64,000 bases of DNA from Acinetobacter lwoffii (GCF_024129735.1 NZ_JAMXXK010000005.1:1-64000); one strand, 5' to 3'; shown: positions 28,485-39,146, counted from the first letter of the stretch. Translations and numbers: made by a program. The notes: a model not told the origin generated them from the letters alone.

Positions 28485-28853
28485 ATGGCACGTATCCTAA
28501 TTGTGGATGACTCACCGACAGAAACTTTTCGCTTTAGAGAGATTCTTTCTAAACACGGCTTTGAGGTGATTGAAGCAGCCAATGGCGCAGATGGCGTCAC
28601 CATGGCACAGGCAGAATTGCCGGACCTAGTCCTGATGGATGTGGTTATGCCGGGCGTGAATGGTTTTCAGGCGACCCGCCAGATTGCACGTGGTGCAACG
28701 ACCAAACATATTCCAATCGTGATTGTCAGTACTAAGGATCAGGCCACTGACCGTGTATGGGGCAAGCGTCAAGGCGCAGCGGATTATCTAACAAAACCAG
28801 TCGATGAAAAACAATTAATAGATGTAATTAAGCAGCACCTCAATGCAGGATAA
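28485..28853 (+). CDS. pilH: Twitching motility response regulator PilH
   Basis: A second single-domain receiver, 122 residues, with IVDDSPTE (acidic pocket), LVLMDVVMPG (phospho-Asp) and YLTKPVDEKQ. The conserved ARGATTKHIPIVIVSTKDQATDRVWG region separates PilH from PilG. It is thought to oppose PilG by drawing phosphate off ChpA or by favouring retraction. It starts 25 bp after pilG and ends 5 bp before pilI. Confidence 0.95.
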   Translation: MARILIVDDSPTETFRFREILSKHGFEVIEAANGADGVTMAQAELPDLVLMDVVMPGVNGFQATRQIARGATTKHIPIVIVSTKDQATDRVWGKRQGAADYLTKPVDEKQLIDVIKQHLNAG

Positions 28854-28858
28854 GCTCT

Positions 28859-29395
28859 ATGGCAGCAAATGGATTTATCGAATTGCTTCGCATTGCGAAA
28901 CGTGGAAATAAAAACTACGTTTCCAATGGCAATGAAGTTAACCGATGGTCGGGCATTGCTTTTGAGATGATGGGGCAATATTTTGTTGCCCCGCTGGGGG
29001 AAGTATCAGAAGTGATTTATCCCCCAGAATATACGCCGGTACCCAAGACGCAAGCATGGGTGTTGGGTCTGGCGAATATCCGGGGAAGACTGTTATCGGT
29101 TTCTGATCTGACGCAGTACGTATCAGGGCAGAGCAGTCAATTTTCACCGACTCAAAAAGTATTATGCATCAACCATAATGACCAGTATGTGGGTTTGGTC
29201 GTAGATCAAGTTTTGGGTATACAACATTTCAATAAGAAAAGTTTCTTTTCGAAGAAATCTGAATTGGATAAAAACTTACAAGAATATTGTCAGGGGTTTT
29301 TCCATCAGCACAACCAGCAGTGGCATGTGTTTTTATTCAGTCGTCTGTTGCAAAATCCAAAATTTATGAACGCATCTATAAAATTTATAAATTAA
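28859..29395 (+). CDS. pilI: Twitching motility CheW-like adaptor PilI
   Basis: The protein is 178 residues and is a single CheW domain. It contains the typical VAPLGEVSEVIYPPEYTPVP and WVLGLANIRGRLLSVSDL segments and a VGLVVDQVLGIQHF strand pair. PilI couples the receptor PilJ to the kinase ChpA in the cytoplasm. It is in the pil-chp operon, 5 bp after pilH and 46 bp before pilJ. Confidence 0.92.
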   Translation: MAANGFIELLRIAKRGNKNYVSNGNEVNRWSGIAFEMMGQYFVAPLGEVSEVIYPPEYTPVPKTQAWVLGLANIRGRLLSVSDLTQYVSGQSSQFSPTQKVLCINHNDQYVGLVVDQVLGIQHFNKKSFFSKKSELDKNLQEYCQGFFHQHNQQWHVFLFSRLLQNPKFMNASIKFIN

Positions 29396-29441
29396 ATGTC
29401 GCGCTCGAAAGTAAGCAAGGCGTCAACCGGGGAGAGGCTGC

Positions 29442-31514
29442 ATGGGCTTTAAACTTAAAAAGAAAAATACAGGTGAGAGCACTGGCCGCAAAGGCGGTAA
29501 TGCTTTTTTAGCTAAGATTCAAACGCAAGTAGATCAGTTATCACGTGTATTTGGTGATAGTGAAAAATCAAAACCGCTGATCTATGGAGCAGCAGGCTGT
29601 CTTTTAGCCGCACTGATCACTTTATTGTATCTTTTTTATAGTGTTCCACGCACCAACGAACTCACTCAAAGTCTGGGTGATTTGCGTCTCCTCTCGCAAA
29701 CGATTTCGCGCCAAGCGACTGAAGCGACAGCTTCGGGTACGCCTGAGGCCATGAAGAACCTCACTGACTCGCAAAAAGCTTTTGCTGAAAATCTTGAGAC
29801 AGTTAAAAGTATTCACTCTAACAATGATGCTTTGCAAGCTGTTGATAAACAGTGGACAGAAGTATCCAGCAGTATTGATCTGATTACCTCGCAACAAAAG
29901 ATTATTAACCAGTTATACGACACCAACATCGCGATTGGTGAAGCGATTCCGGGGATTCAGGCGGAATATAACTTGATGGTCGACCAGATGGCACGTCAAG
30001 ATATGCCATCGAACCAGGTGGTTATTGCCAAAAACCAGGTATTCATTGCAGAACGTATCTTACGTTCAATCAGTTTGGTACTGACAGGTAATGATGGTTC
30101 ACGTGAATCTGCGGATGACTTCAGTGCCGATACCGAAACTTTTGGTTCTTATCTGAATGCACAGTTAAATGGTTCTGCTGAACTGGGTGTACAGCGTATT
30201 GCTGATCCAACCCTGCGTGAATCTCTGGAAGGCATCAAGGCTGAATATGATGACGTACTGGAATCTGCATCAGCGATTATTCTGAAAAACTCTACACAGA
30301 TCGTAAAAGTTCGTCAGGCAGCCGCATCTATTTTTTCTCAATCTGATGTGCTTTTGGACAACCTGAATAAATTATCGGGTAACTCAGGTCTTAAAACGGT
30401 TGTTCCGGCAGTCCTTCTGATCGCATTATTAGTCGGTTTCTTGCTGTGTGTATTCAAGTTACTTTCTCTGCGTGGCTTGTCGGATAAGCAGCGTGTAGGC
30501 CGTTTACAAGAAGAATATGACCGTAACCAGAATGCGATTTTACGTTTACTGGATGAGATCGCCGATCTTGCAGACGGTGACTTGCGTTCATATGCAACAG
30601 TATCTGAAGACTTTACTGGTGCAATTGCCGACTCGATTAACTTTGCGATTGACCAGTTACGTGACCTGGTATCGCGTATTACTGAAACTTCACAAGAAGT
30701 TGCGCAATATACTGCAACTACACAAAGCATTACCAACCAGTTAGCTGAAGCATCTGAGCATCAGGCACAAGAAATTGCTGGTGCTTCTGCAGCGATTAAC
30801 GAAATGGCACTGTCGATTGACCAGGTATCTGCCAACGCCGATGAATCAGCGGTGGTAGCAGAGCGTTCAGTACAAATTGCTGCAAACGGTGCGGATGTCG
30901 TACATCGCTCGATTGAGGGTATGGACACGATTCGTGAACAGATTCAGGAAACTTCAAAACGTATTAAACGTTTGGGTGAATCTTCTCAGGAAATTGGTAA
31001 CATCGTAGCCTTGATTAACGATATTGCTGACCAGACGAACATCCTGGCATTAAACGCAGCAATTCAGGCATCGATGGCCGGTGAAGCAGGTCGTGGTTTC
31101 GCGGTCGTAGCCGATGAAGTACAGCGTCTTGCGGAACGTTCAGCTTCTGCAACCAAGCAGATTGAAGGCCTGGTAAAAACCATTCAAACGGATACGAACG
31201 AAGCCGTTATTTCGATGGAACAAACTACATCGGAAGTTGTACGTGGTGCGAACTTGTCTAAAGATGCCGGTGTAGCACTAGATGAGATTCAAACAGTATC
31301 GAACAACCTTGCGAAACTGATTGCGAACATTTCTGATGCTGCGAAACTGCAGTCAGCATCTGCAGGTCATATTGCGACCACGATGAATGTCGTACAGGAA
31401 ATTACCTCGCAAACCACCAGTGCAACCTTCGATACAGCACGTTCAGTATCTGAACTGGCAAACATGGCCGATGCATTACGTGAATCTGTATCTGACTTTA
31501 AACTACCAGAATAA
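29442..31514 (+). CDS. pilJ: Twitching motility methyl-accepting chemotaxis protein PilJ
   Basis: An inner-membrane chemoreceptor of 690 residues. TM1 is at about 46-69, the periplasmic PilJ-type sensor at about 70-317, TM2 at about 318-340, then a HAMP-like linker and a cytoplasmic signalling coiled coil. The hairpin tip around [18 protein letters not shown] (about 526-545) and [18 protein letters not shown] is the CheA/CheW contact. It probably senses retracted pilin or surface contact. No pilK methyltransferase gene follows, unlike in Pseudomonas. Confidence 0.95.
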   Translation: MGFKLKKKNTGESTGRKGGNAFLAKIQTQVDQLSRVFGDSEKSKPLIYGAAGCLLAALITLLYLFYSVPRTNELTQSLGDLRLLSQTISRQATEATASGTPEAMKNLTDSQKAFAENLETVKSIHSNNDALQAVDKQWTEVSSSIDLITSQQKIINQLYDTNIAIGEAIPGIQAEYNLMVDQMARQDMPSNQVVIAKNQVFIAERILRSISLVLTGNDGSRESADDFSADTETFGSYLNAQLNGSAELGVQRIADPTLRESLEGIKAEYDDVLESASAIILKNSTQIVKVRQAAASIFSQSDVLLDNLNKLSGNSGLKTVVPAVLLIALLVGFLLCVFKLLSLRGLSDKQRVGRLQEEYDRNQNAILRLLDEIADLADGDLRSYATVSEDFTGAIADSINFAIDQLRDLVSRITETSQEVAQYTATTQSITNQLAEASEHQAQEIAGASAAINEMALSIDQVSANADESAVVAERSVQIAANGADVVHRSIEGMDTIREQIQETSKRIKRLGESSQEIGNIVALINDIADQTNILALNAAIQASMAGEAGRGFAVVADEVQRLAERSASATKQIEGLVKTIQTDTNEAVISMEQTTSEVVRGANLSKDAGVALDEIQTVSNNLAKLIANISDAAKLQSASAGHIATTMNVVQEITSQTTSATFDTARSVSELANMADALRESVSDFKLPE

Positions 31515-31532
31515 AGTCAGACATGATGGGGA

Positions 31533-31562
31533 AATGTGTCTTGACCGCGGTTGAGACACATT
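31533..31562 (+). repeat. hairpin in the pilJ-chpA gap
   Basis: AATGTGTCT / AGACACATT arms (9 bp, 12-base loop) lie 18 bp after the pilJ stop. No T tract follows, so it may reduce read-through or set mRNA stability between pilJ and chpA rather than terminate. Confidence 0.5.
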
Positions 31563-31681
31563 CAGAAAATACAGATAAAGCCTCGACAAGATGTACTTAA
31601 CTTCATACGTTAGGTATCGCGTGACGGTCACAATTAAGTTTGAGCGCCCTTCTTGGCGGCATAACGTAAGAAGCATGAGCT

Positions 31682-34600
31682 ATGAAAGAAATATTAAAAA
31701 ATTTAGTTGAAACGACAACGCTTCCTGAAGATAGTTATCTTGACCAAGATGCAGAAATTCTTGAAATTTTTGTTGAGGAAATCGAAGAGATCTTCGTTGA
31801 GTTAAATGCTTTATTTCCAGAATGGTTGAGCAATCCAGATCATCAAGAAAATCTGAAGACCATTCGCCGCCATTTTCACACCCTGAAAGGTTCAGGCCGC
31901 ATGGTCGGGGCAAAATCGGCAGGGGAAATGGCCTGGGCGGTTGAAGATACCTTAAACCGGGTTTTGTCCGGTTCGATTCAGCTAACACCGACGGTACAGA
32001 AATTTGCCCAAGCGGTACTGAATGTCTATCAATATGCTTTATATCCAAAATTCAAACATGTACAGCAATTGGATCTCGATCTGCGTCCAATGGTGCTGTT
32101 GGGACAACAATTACAACAACAAATTTCGCCTGAACCTGCATTGGAAGAATTACTGGCATTGGCAGATCATTTGACCGCTGAAGGTCAGATGACAGGTCTT
32201 GAGCTTGCAGACAATGAGCCAAGTGAAGTTGAGCTAACAATAGCGCCAGTAGAAGTACCGGTTCGCAGTGATATCGAAGAAACTGTGGCGATCTTTATTG
32301 AAGAAGCAGAAGAGCATCTGGATACGATTGCTACCTTCCTTCGCACTGAAGATGAAAAATCACAAGATTATAATGCGCTGATTCGTGCGATTCATACTTT
32401 GCGCGGCAGTTCATCCATGGCGCAGATTGACCAGATTTTTGAAGCCAGTTCCAAGGTGGAACATCTGTTCAAAACTTTGCTACAGGATGAAATTGCTTCT
32501 ACTTCAAAAGAAACTGCTTTGCTGATTCAGTATGCGGAGTTCGTGAGTGACTATCTGCACCTGCTACGTCAGGGCAATACTGCAAAACTGGATGCGGTAT
32601 ACGCCACCTTTGAGCGTGTCTGGCATGATTATGGCTTTGCAGTTACTGAAACCAATAGCATTCAGACGCAAGGCTTGGTGTCCAAACTGGTTGAGCTGGA
32701 TATTGATCTGTTATTGGATGCCGAGTTTGAATTTGATAAACGCGCCCAAGTCGATTATCCGGAATATATTCAGGCACTTAGCCAGCAGGCTGCAGAATTG
32801 CTAGCACATACAGAAAGCCGGGCAGCGCAGGGAATTCATGAATTCACTGCCGATCTGAAATCGGCTTATGATGCGCTGCTTGAAAAGCCAGTACTGCTAA
32901 ATAGCGATTATGCCTATGAATTGTTCGCACAGGCGCACCAGGAATTTATTCATTTATTTGATACCTTGGCCGCAGGACAGCGCGTCATTCTGAATGATGA
33001 AATTCAAAAAATACTCAGTGAACTGTCTGCATTTGTGCAGCAGGATCTGGAAATATTTGCTGAAGATAATACCAATCAGAATGTTGAGCTAAGCTCAGAG
33101 GCCACACAGGTGGCTGAAACTGTTGCGACTGGCAGTGTCGATTTTGCTGGCTTGAGCCAACGCATCGCTGCGGATCGTCAGCAGCAGCAAAGTACTGAAA
33201 CCAACCGTGATTTTGATGAAGAATTATTAAGTATCTTCCTGGAAGAAGCGGATGAATTGCTCGCAGGCATTGATGAAGATCTGAATACCTGGAGCAAAAA
33301 ACAGGATGATACGACTTCACTGAACAATCTGATGCGTCATTTGCATACCTTAAAAGGTGGTGCAAACATGATTGCAGCTTCGCATATCGGTTTGATTGCG
33401 CATGAACTGGAAAGTATTTATGAGCGTGTGATCCGTCAGCAAATTGCCGTGACACCTGCTTTAATCCAAATTATTCGCCTAGTACAGGACAACATTTCCG
33501 ATCGTATTCAATCGATTCGGGAAGACGGTATTGATTATCCTGCACCAGAAGCGATTGCGATTTTGCAAAATATTCAGGCGCTGGTGTTTGGACAAGCTGT
33601 TGCTGCTGTTCAAAGCATGGGCGCTGTAGTTGAAGTTGCAGAGGTCGAAGCGACATCAATTTCTGAGCCGCAACTTGAAGAATCCACAGCGACTCAACAG
33701 CCTGCGACTGATCTGGCTGAAGCTGAAGAATTACTGGAAATCTTGGAATCTCCTAAGCCTATTGAAGACACACCAGTAGAACGTTCTGAAGAAGACGAGC
33801 TGAAATCGATTGTTGAAGAATCTTTCCTCGAAGAATCCGAAGAGATTCTGGCGAATGCCGAGAAGCTCCTCAGTCAATGGTTTGACCAGCGTAGTGACCG
33901 TAGTTTATTGCTGCAATTACAGCGTGCTGCCCACAGTATCAAGGGTGGCGCACGTATGGTAGATGTTGAAGAAGTGGCCAGTATTGCCTATGAGCTGGAA
34001 ACGACTTTCGAACAGTTTGCGGTCTATCAATTTAACTCAAATGCCTATGATGGCTTACTGCAGAAAACGCTGGTCTGGTTAAGACAGGCGATTTTCCAAC
34101 GCGACTATAGCGGTTTTGAGCCGCTGCACAGTAGTCTGAAAAAGATTGCTTATGTGGACGTTACTGCACAGTTGCCTGAGCGTCTGGCGAAAACAGATAA
34201 TCTTGTAGTCAGCACCGACTTCGGCTTTGTTGAAGGTGATGGTACTGAACCGCCACGGATGATGGGTGAATGGGCGAATAGCGGTACCAGCGATAGTAAT
34301 AACGAGATGATCCGTATCTCTGCTGATCTGGTCGAGAAGATGATTGACCTGTCCGGTGAGAACTCGATTAACCGTTCGCGTATCGAGATGGACCTGGGTC
34401 AGTTGGGCAATACCTTGAACGAGATGGAACTGGCGATCAAGCGTCTTGCCGATCAGTTACGTCGAATGGAAGGCGAGCTGGAATCACAGATTATTGCCAA
34501 ACATGGTTCAGAGAATTCGCGTTATGCCGACTTTGACCCGCTAGAAATGGACCAATATTCCTCTCTAAACCAGCTGTCCAAATCACTGGCAGAATCTGCA

Positions 34601-36133
34601 TCGGATTTGGTCGACTTCAAGAGTACACTGGCCGACAAGATTCGCGAAACTGAAGGTCTGTTATTGCAACAATCCCGTATTCAGGCCGAGATTCAGGAAA
34701 GCCTGATGCGTACCCGTCTGGTTCCATTTGATCGGATGTTGCCGCGTTTACAGCGTATCGTGCGTCAAACCTCGACCACCTTGAACCGTCCTGCAGAACT
34801 GATCGTACAGAATACCGAAGGTGAACTGGATCGTAACATTCTCGAGCGACTGGTCACCCCATTTGAGCATATGCTGCGTAACGCGATTGACCATGGTCTG
34901 GAAGATACTGCAGATCGTATCGCACTGAACAAGCCGGAAGTCGGTTCTATTGTCTTGAACATCAGCCGTCAGGGAACCGATGTAATCGTGTCCTTTAGTG
35001 ATGATGGTAAGGGGATCGATGCGGAGAAGATTCGTGAAAAAGCGCTGAGTCTGGATCTAATCAAAGCGGATCAAGTCATTGATCAGGAAGAAATCCTGCA
35101 ATTTATCTTCCATCCTGGTTTCAGTACCGCGAAAGCAGTGACCCAGATTTCTGGTCGTGGTGTCGGTCTGGATGTGGTACAAAGCGAGATCAAATCACTG
35201 GGCGGCCATGTGTCAGTGAGCTCGGAACTGGGCAAGGGTACGGTCTTTACGATTCGCGTACCGACGACCGTAGCGGTCAGCGATGCCTTGATGGTGAAAG
35301 TGGGCGATCAGCAATATGCGATTTCTCTGGCGCAGATTGACCGAATTGTGCGTATTGCACCGACCACATTGGAAAGCTATTTCAACAGTAAAGATGACTA
35401 TTTCAAGATCGATGGCGCAAACTATAAGCTGCGTTATCTGTCTGAGTTTGTTGGCAACCAGCCGATTCCACGTCTGAATAATGTTGGTCATTCATTGCCG
35501 GTGCTGTTGATTAAAGGTAATAGTGGTCAAACCATTGCCTTGCTGGTCGATCAGTTGGTCGGTTCACGAGCGCAGATTGTAGTAAAACCGATTGGACAGC
35601 AGTTTGCCAACGTCGGGGTAGTGGCCGGTGCCACGATTCTGGGTGATGGTCAGGTCTGTCTGATTCTCGATGGACAGAATGTTGCCCGCCAGATTCAGGC
35701 GACACAGCGTGTCAAACAGCTGAATGATCAGCGTGATGGTTCGCGTAATTCAAATGCACGTCGTCTGGTGATGATTGTCGATGACTCGGTGACTGTACGT
35801 AAAGTGACGTCGCGTCTGCTTGAACGTCAAGGCTATGATATTGTCACTGCCAAAGATGGCGTAGATGCGATCGAGCAGCTTGAAAACGTCAGACCGGATC
35901 TGATGTTGCTGGATATCGAAATGCCGCGCATGGACGGTTTCGAAGTGACCAATCTGGTTCGTCACCATGATATTCACCGTGACTTGCCGATTATTATGAT
36001 TACCTCACGTACCGGTGAGAAGCATCGTGAACGTGCATTCAGCTTGGGCGTAACGCACTATATGGGTAAACCGTTCCAGGAAGCGGAACTGTTGGCCAAT
36101 ATCCAGCAACTGATTGCTGAAAAACAGAGGTAA
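31682..36133 (+). CDS. chpA: Chemosensory hybrid histidine kinase ChpA
   Basis: A CheA-type kinase of 1483 residues that drives the pilus chemosensory pathway. Four HPt-type segments can be read directly: HTLKGSG (His 66), HTLRGSS (His 238), HTLKGGA (His 555) and HSIKGGA (His 751). Then come a dimerisation helix region (about 880-1010), the HATPase (MLRNAIDHGLE near 1062, DDGKGID, GRGVGLDV), a CheW-like domain (about 1200-1340) and a C-terminal receiver (VDDSVTVRKV, phospho-Asp 1411 in LLDIEMP). Glu/Gln-rich linkers separate the HPt units. It is shorter than Pseudomonas ChpA, which has more Xpt domains. It follows pilJ by 167 bp and precedes the ChpC-like gene by 3 bp. Confidence 0.95.
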   Translation: MKEILKNLVETTTLPEDSYLDQDAEILEIFVEEIEEIFVELNALFPEWLSNPDHQENLKTIRRHFHTLKGSGRMVGAKSAGEMAWAVEDTLNRVLSGSIQLTPTVQKFAQAVLNVYQYALYPKFKHVQQLDLDLRPMVLLGQQLQQQISPEPALEELLALADHLTAEGQMTGLELADNEPSEVELTIAPVEVPVRSDIEETVAIFIEEAEEHLDTIATFLRTEDEKSQDYNALIRAIHTLRGSSSMAQIDQIFEASSKVEHLFKTLLQDEIASTSKETALLIQYAEFVSDYLHLLRQGNTAKLDAVYATFERVWHDYGFAVTETNSIQTQGLVSKLVELDIDLLLDAEFEFDKRAQVDYPEYIQALSQQAAELLAHTESRAAQGIHEFTADLKSAYDALLEKPVLLNSDYAYELFAQAHQEFIHLFDTLAAGQRVILNDEIQKILSELSAFVQQDLEIFAEDNTNQNVELSSEATQVAETVATGSVDFAGLSQRIAADRQQQQSTETNRDFDEELLSIFLEEADELLAGIDEDLNTWSKKQDDTTSLNNLMRHLHTLKGGANMIAASHIGLIAHELESIYERVIRQQIAVTPALIQIIRLVQDNISDRIQSIREDGIDYPAPEAIAILQNIQALVFGQAVAAVQSMGAVVEVAEVEATSISEPQLEESTATQQPATDLAEAEELLEILESPKPIEDTPVERSEEDELKSIVEESFLEESEEILANAEKLLSQWFDQRSDRSLLLQLQRAAHSIKGGARMVDVEEVASIAYELETTFEQFAVYQFNSNAYDGLLQKTLVWLRQAIFQRDYSGFEPLHSSLKKIAYVDVTAQLPERLAKTDNLVVSTDFGFVEGDGTEPPRMMGEWANSGTSDSNNEMIRISADLVEKMIDLSGENSINRSRIEMDLGQLGNTLNEMELAIKRLADQLRRMEGELESQIIAKHGSENSRYADFDPLEMDQYSSLNQLSKSLAESASDLVDFKSTLADKIRETEGLLLQQSRIQAEIQESLMRTRLVPFDRMLPRLQRIVRQTSTTLNRPAELIVQNTEGELDRNILERLVTPFEHMLRNAIDHGLEDTADRIALNKPEVGSIVLNISRQGTDVIVSFSDDGKGIDAEKIREKALSLDLIKADQVIDQEEILQFIFHPGFSTAKAVTQISGRGVGLDVVQSEIKSLGGHVSVSSELGKGTVFTIRVPTTVAVSDALMVKVGDQQYAISLAQIDRIVRIAPTTLESYFNSKDDYFKIDGANYKLRYLSEFVGNQPIPRLNNVGHSLPVLLIKGNSGQTIALLVDQLVGSRAQIVVKPIGQQFANVGVVAGATILGDGQVCLILDGQNVARQIQATQRVKQLNDQRDGSRNSNARRLVMIVDDSVTVRKVTSRLLERQGYDIVTAKDGVDAIEQLENVRPDLMLLDIEMPRMDGFEVTNLVRHHDIHRDLPIIMITSRTGEKHRERAFSLGVTHYMGKPFQEAELLANIQQLIAEKQR

Positions 36134-36136
36134 TAT

Positions 36137-36595
36137 ATGAGTCAGACCAATTCAAGCAATAAAATGGCTGATCAGATTAGCCAGCAGGAACTTCAGCATC
36201 TGATTACGGTATCGACCGGATTTATTGATGCCTATATTATTGACTGTCATGGCAAAGATCCGATGTTATTGCCACAAAACATTGTCCTGTCAGCACTGGA
36301 TAGCAATACTCAGGTCAAAACTGTAGAATGGCATGAGGCACAGTTACCGGTCTATGCAGTGAATGATCCGTCACGTCAAAATGGGGTGGCACTGGTGATT
36401 GAGGGGGATGAAATTACTCAGCGCTTTGCCCTGATGTGTAATGAAATGCCGAAAACCATCCGGATTCGTATTTCCGAAGTGGTCGATGTCGATCAGCCGG
36501 TGAATGATCCTGCCATCTTTCAATATGTGCGCATGAACGAACAGCTGTTCCATATTCCGAATATGACCAATATTCAGGCTACAATCGGGCTGTAA
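36137..36595 (+). CDS. CheW-like protein, ChpC type
   Basis: The protein is 152 residues and starts 3 bp after chpA, so it should be translationally coupled to it. A CheW-type fold is suggested by the strand pattern (FIDAYIIDCHGKDPMLLPQNIVLSAL and LPVYAV) and by the gene position. ChpC in Pseudomonas is a second adaptor linking extra receptors to ChpA. It is the last gene of the operon, ending at a terminator. Confidence 0.75.
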   Translation: MSQTNSSNKMADQISQQELQHLITVSTGFIDAYIIDCHGKDPMLLPQNIVLSALDSNTQVKTVEWHEAQLPVYAVNDPSRQNGVALVIEGDEITQRFALMCNEMPKTIRIRISEVVDVDQPVNDPAIFQYVRMNEQLFHIPNMTNIQATIGL

Positions 36596-36612
36596 TCCAG
36601 GCTATAAAATAT

Positions 36613-36642
36613 AAAAAAGGAACTCCATGGAGTTCCTTTTTT
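36613..36642. terminator. Bidirectional terminator closing the pil-chp operon and dapE
   Basis: AAAAAAGGAACTCC and GGAGTTCCTTTTTT form an almost complete palindrome with no real loop beyond ATGG, with A and T runs on both sides. It lies between the convergent ChpC-like and dapE stops. Confidence 0.9.
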
Positions 36643-36660
36643 ATTGCGTTATGAATTTAC

Positions 36661-37797
36661 TTAATTGGCAAGTAAATTCACGAGAATCTGCTCATAGATT
36701 TCAGCCAATGGCTCTAAGTCTGCAATATCGACATGTTCATTGATCTGATGAATCGTGGCATTCAATACGCCAAGTTCCAGTACCTGTGCGCCGGTAGGGG
36801 CAATAAAGCGGCCATCTGAGGTACCGCCCGAAGTCGATAGTTCAGTTTCAGTCCCCGTCACATTCAGAATGGCGGTTTTAGCTGCATTTACTAGTTCACC
36901 AACTGGCGTCAGGAAAGGCAGGCCAGATAAAGTCCAAGAAATGTCATAATCCACACCATGACGATCCAGAATTTCTAAAGTACGTGCTTTAAGTTCTTCA
37001 GCGGTCACTTCAGTTGAATAACGCCAGTTGCACAATAGGTTCATGGTGCCGGGAACTACGTTAGTTGCGCCTGTACCCGAATTGATATTGGAAATCTGGA
37101 AGGTCGTCGCCGGGAAATATTCGTTGCCATGATCCCAGACTGTGTCGCACAGTTCAGCAATGGCTTTGGAAGCGGTATGAATCGGATTGACGGCCAGATG
37201 CGGATAAGCCACATGACCCTGTTTGCCTTTTACAGTCAGGTTGGCATTTATTGAACCACGACGGCCATTTTTGACAATATCACCCAATGTATTGGTACTA
37301 GACGGTTCACCGACCAGACACCAGGTGATTTTCTCATTACGCGCTTCCAGTGTTTCAATCACTTTCACCGTGCCATTAATCGACGGGCCTTCTTCATCTG
37401 AAGTGATCAGGTAGGCAATCGAGCCTTTATGGTCTGGATATTTTTCTACAAAACGTTCTGTGGCAACTACCATAGCTGCTAAAGCGGTCTTCATGTCGGC
37501 ACTGCCACGACCATAAAGTTTGCCTTCACGGATTTCAGGTAAAAAAGGATCTGAGTTCCAGGCATCCAGATTACCGGTTGGCACGACATCGGTATGGCCA
37601 GCAAAACAGAAGACCGGACCTTCTGTGCCTTTGCGTGCCCAGATATTATCTACATCTTCAAAGCGCATGGATTCAATGTTGAAACCAATCTTCTTTAAAC
37701 GTTCAGCCATGATGTTCTGGCAGTCATGATCAATCGGTGTGACAGAAGGCTGACGTAATAGTTGCAGGCTTAAATCGAGGGTAGCGGAAGAGCTCAT
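36661..37797 (-). CDS. dapE: Succinyl-diaminopimelate desuccinylase
   Basis: A dinuclear zinc hydrolase of the M20 family that removes succinate from N-succinyl-LL-DAP in the lysine and peptidoglycan pathway. It has 378 residues, the usual length. Zinc ligands are in [11 protein letters not shown] and GRGSADMK, the catalytic Glu is in TSDEEGPS, and a later ligand is in [12 protein letters not shown]. The dimerisation domain lies about 180-290. Cytoplasmic and monocistronic here. Confidence 0.95.
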   Translation of the reverse strand: MSSSATLDLSLQLLRQPSVTPIDHDCQNIMAERLKKIGFNIESMRFEDVDNIWARKGTEGPVFCFAGHTDVVPTGNLDAWNSDPFLPEIREGKLYGRGSADMKTALAAMVVATERFVEKYPDHKGSIAYLITSDEEGPSINGTVKVIETLEARNEKITWCLVGEPSSTNTLGDIVKNGRRGSINANLTVKGKQGHVAYPHLAVNPIHTASKAIAELCDTVWDHGNEYFPATTFQISNINSGTGATNVVPGTMNLLCNWRYSTEVTAEELKARTLEILDRHGVDYDISWTLSGLPFLTPVGELVNAAKTAILNVTGTETELSTSGGTSDGRFIAPTGAQVLELGVLNATIHQINEHVDIADLEPLAEIYEQILVNLLAN

Positions 37798-37871
37798 ACG
37801 GTATTCAACAGTCGATAATTTTTTCGGTTCTATAATAGGCGAATATAGACGTGAATGTGAACGACTGATAT

Positions 37872-37897
37872 AAAAAAACCCTATCTGAGATAGGGTT
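37872..37897 (-). terminator. Terminator downstream of the entericidin-like gene
   Basis: AACCCTATCT and AGATAGGGTT pair perfectly; a T run follows on the minus strand. It lies 22 bp after the stop at 37919. Confidence 0.85.
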
Positions 37898-37918
37898 CTG
37901 TGAGCGTTTAGGAAAAAA

Positions 37919-38068
37919 CTAGTTTTGACGGATTTCGTCAGAGGTTTTTTCAGCAGTATTGGTTACCGCATCGCCAGCCTTAGACACATCTTTGCCCATG
38001 CCTTTTACGGTGTTACAGCCAGTCAATACAAAAGCCATCATTAATGAAGCAGCAAGAATTTTTTTCAT
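37919..38068 (-). CDS. entericidin A/B-like small lipoprotein
   Basis: The protein is 49 residues, reading [18 protein letters not shown] then [20 protein letters not shown]. The lipobox LTGC and the following N-T-V-x-G-x-G-x-D sequence match the EcnA/EcnB family. Three tandem ATG codons occur (38074, 38071, 38068); the last is 6 bases after GGAG and is taken as the start. Members are tiny membrane lipoproteins linked to stationary-phase or stress-related bacteriolysis in enterobacteria, though the role in Acinetobacter is unproven. It is a single gene with its own terminator. Confidence 0.85.
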   Translation of the reverse strand: MKKILAASLMMAFVLTGCNTVKGMGKDVSKAGDAVTNTAEKTSDEIRQN

Positions 38069-38183
38069 CATCATCTCCGTATAATCAATAATAAAATTAT
38101 TATGATGTGGGACTTAGAGTAGAAAATATACGCTCTAAAAAATATGTGGTTTTCATAGTGCTTCGGTTAATAAATGTAATGCT

Positions 38184-39059
38184 TTATAGGGGCTTATGCG
38201 ATGGATGCTGGATCAGCACCGGATTGCGATACATATAAAAGTCATCACTATCGAGTTTTTTATAAAGTCCATCCGTCCACCAGATCGCAGCTGAACTGCT
38301 CGGCCGGGCTTGCGGATAAATCCATTCATGTCGTTGCAGACGATAGAAACCGTGCTGTGCAGCAGGAATATGCTGTCCCCATAAGCCCAGACGACGCTCG
38401 GTATTGATCCATGAGGGAATTGGCTGATCGGCATGATGTGTAGGCAAATACAGCTGTCCCTTGAGGACGCAAAACCGTCTTTGAATGGGATGCTGCAAAG
38501 CCTCATCAAACTGGAATTGTTTTTGTGTGAAATGTTTCATTTTTCTGATTAAAGTATCGGTGCGGTTTAGGCCATACCAATGCGGCAGGCTAAAATCTGC
38601 TTCGGCCAGATAATATTTCAATGCCACTTCCCAATGTTCAATCTGTCCTGTATCAGTATTTAATAACAGAAAATCTAGCTCCCCCAGGGTTTTGGCGCCT
38701 TCAATCTTTTGCAGACTATGAGCAAGCAGCTGATACGGATGATAGGCATCATCGAGTAACCAGAACCAGATCAGCATTTCAAAGCGCAGCCCTAAACGCG
38801 TACTTTTCAGTTGCTGCACAAATTCGATTAATTCTTCTGGATGCTGATCAAGAAACTCTAAACGTGGATGGTAACGGCTCAGATAGTGCTGCCAGGCCTG
38901 GCTTTCATGCAGTTCAAAGTGATGTATAAGCTCAAGTTCATCCGGAATGCCGGACAGGATATTCGGACTGCCGACAGCGAATGCCAGTTGACGCACCAGA
39001 GGATGTTGATAACGTTGCCATGCCTCTACAAGATTTTGGTTTAAACTGGAAAAGGGCAT
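38184..39059 (-). CDS. DUF1853 family protein
   Basis: The protein is 291 residues. GELDFLLLNTDTG and HWEVALKYYL are the DUF1853 signatures, with the acidic and lysine residues (E-x-D, then E-x-x-x-K) arranged like a PD-(D/E)xK nuclease core. Its function is not established. Cytoplasmic, no signal. It diverges from the DUF454 gene at 39147 across an 87-bp promoter region. Confidence 0.85.
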   Translation of the reverse strand: MPFSSLNQNLVEAWQRYQHPLVRQLAFAVGSPNILSGIPDELELIHHFELHESQAWQHYLSRYHPRLEFLDQHPEELIEFVQQLKSTRLGLRFEMLIWFWLLDDAYHPYQLLAHSLQKIEGAKTLGELDFLLLNTDTGQIEHWEVALKYYLAEADFSLPHWYGLNRTDTLIRKMKHFTQKQFQFDEALQHPIQRRFCVLKGQLYLPTHHADQPIPSWINTERRLGLWGQHIPAAQHGFYRLQRHEWIYPQARPSSSAAIWWTDGLYKKLDSDDFYMYRNPVLIQHPSHKPL

Positions 39060-39146
39060 AGTACAACCTGTGAAAAGTGCAGAAATACAACGGACAGTAT
39101 CGGAAAACGCTTTATACTACCTGAATTCTGCGGTTAGGGTTGATGT

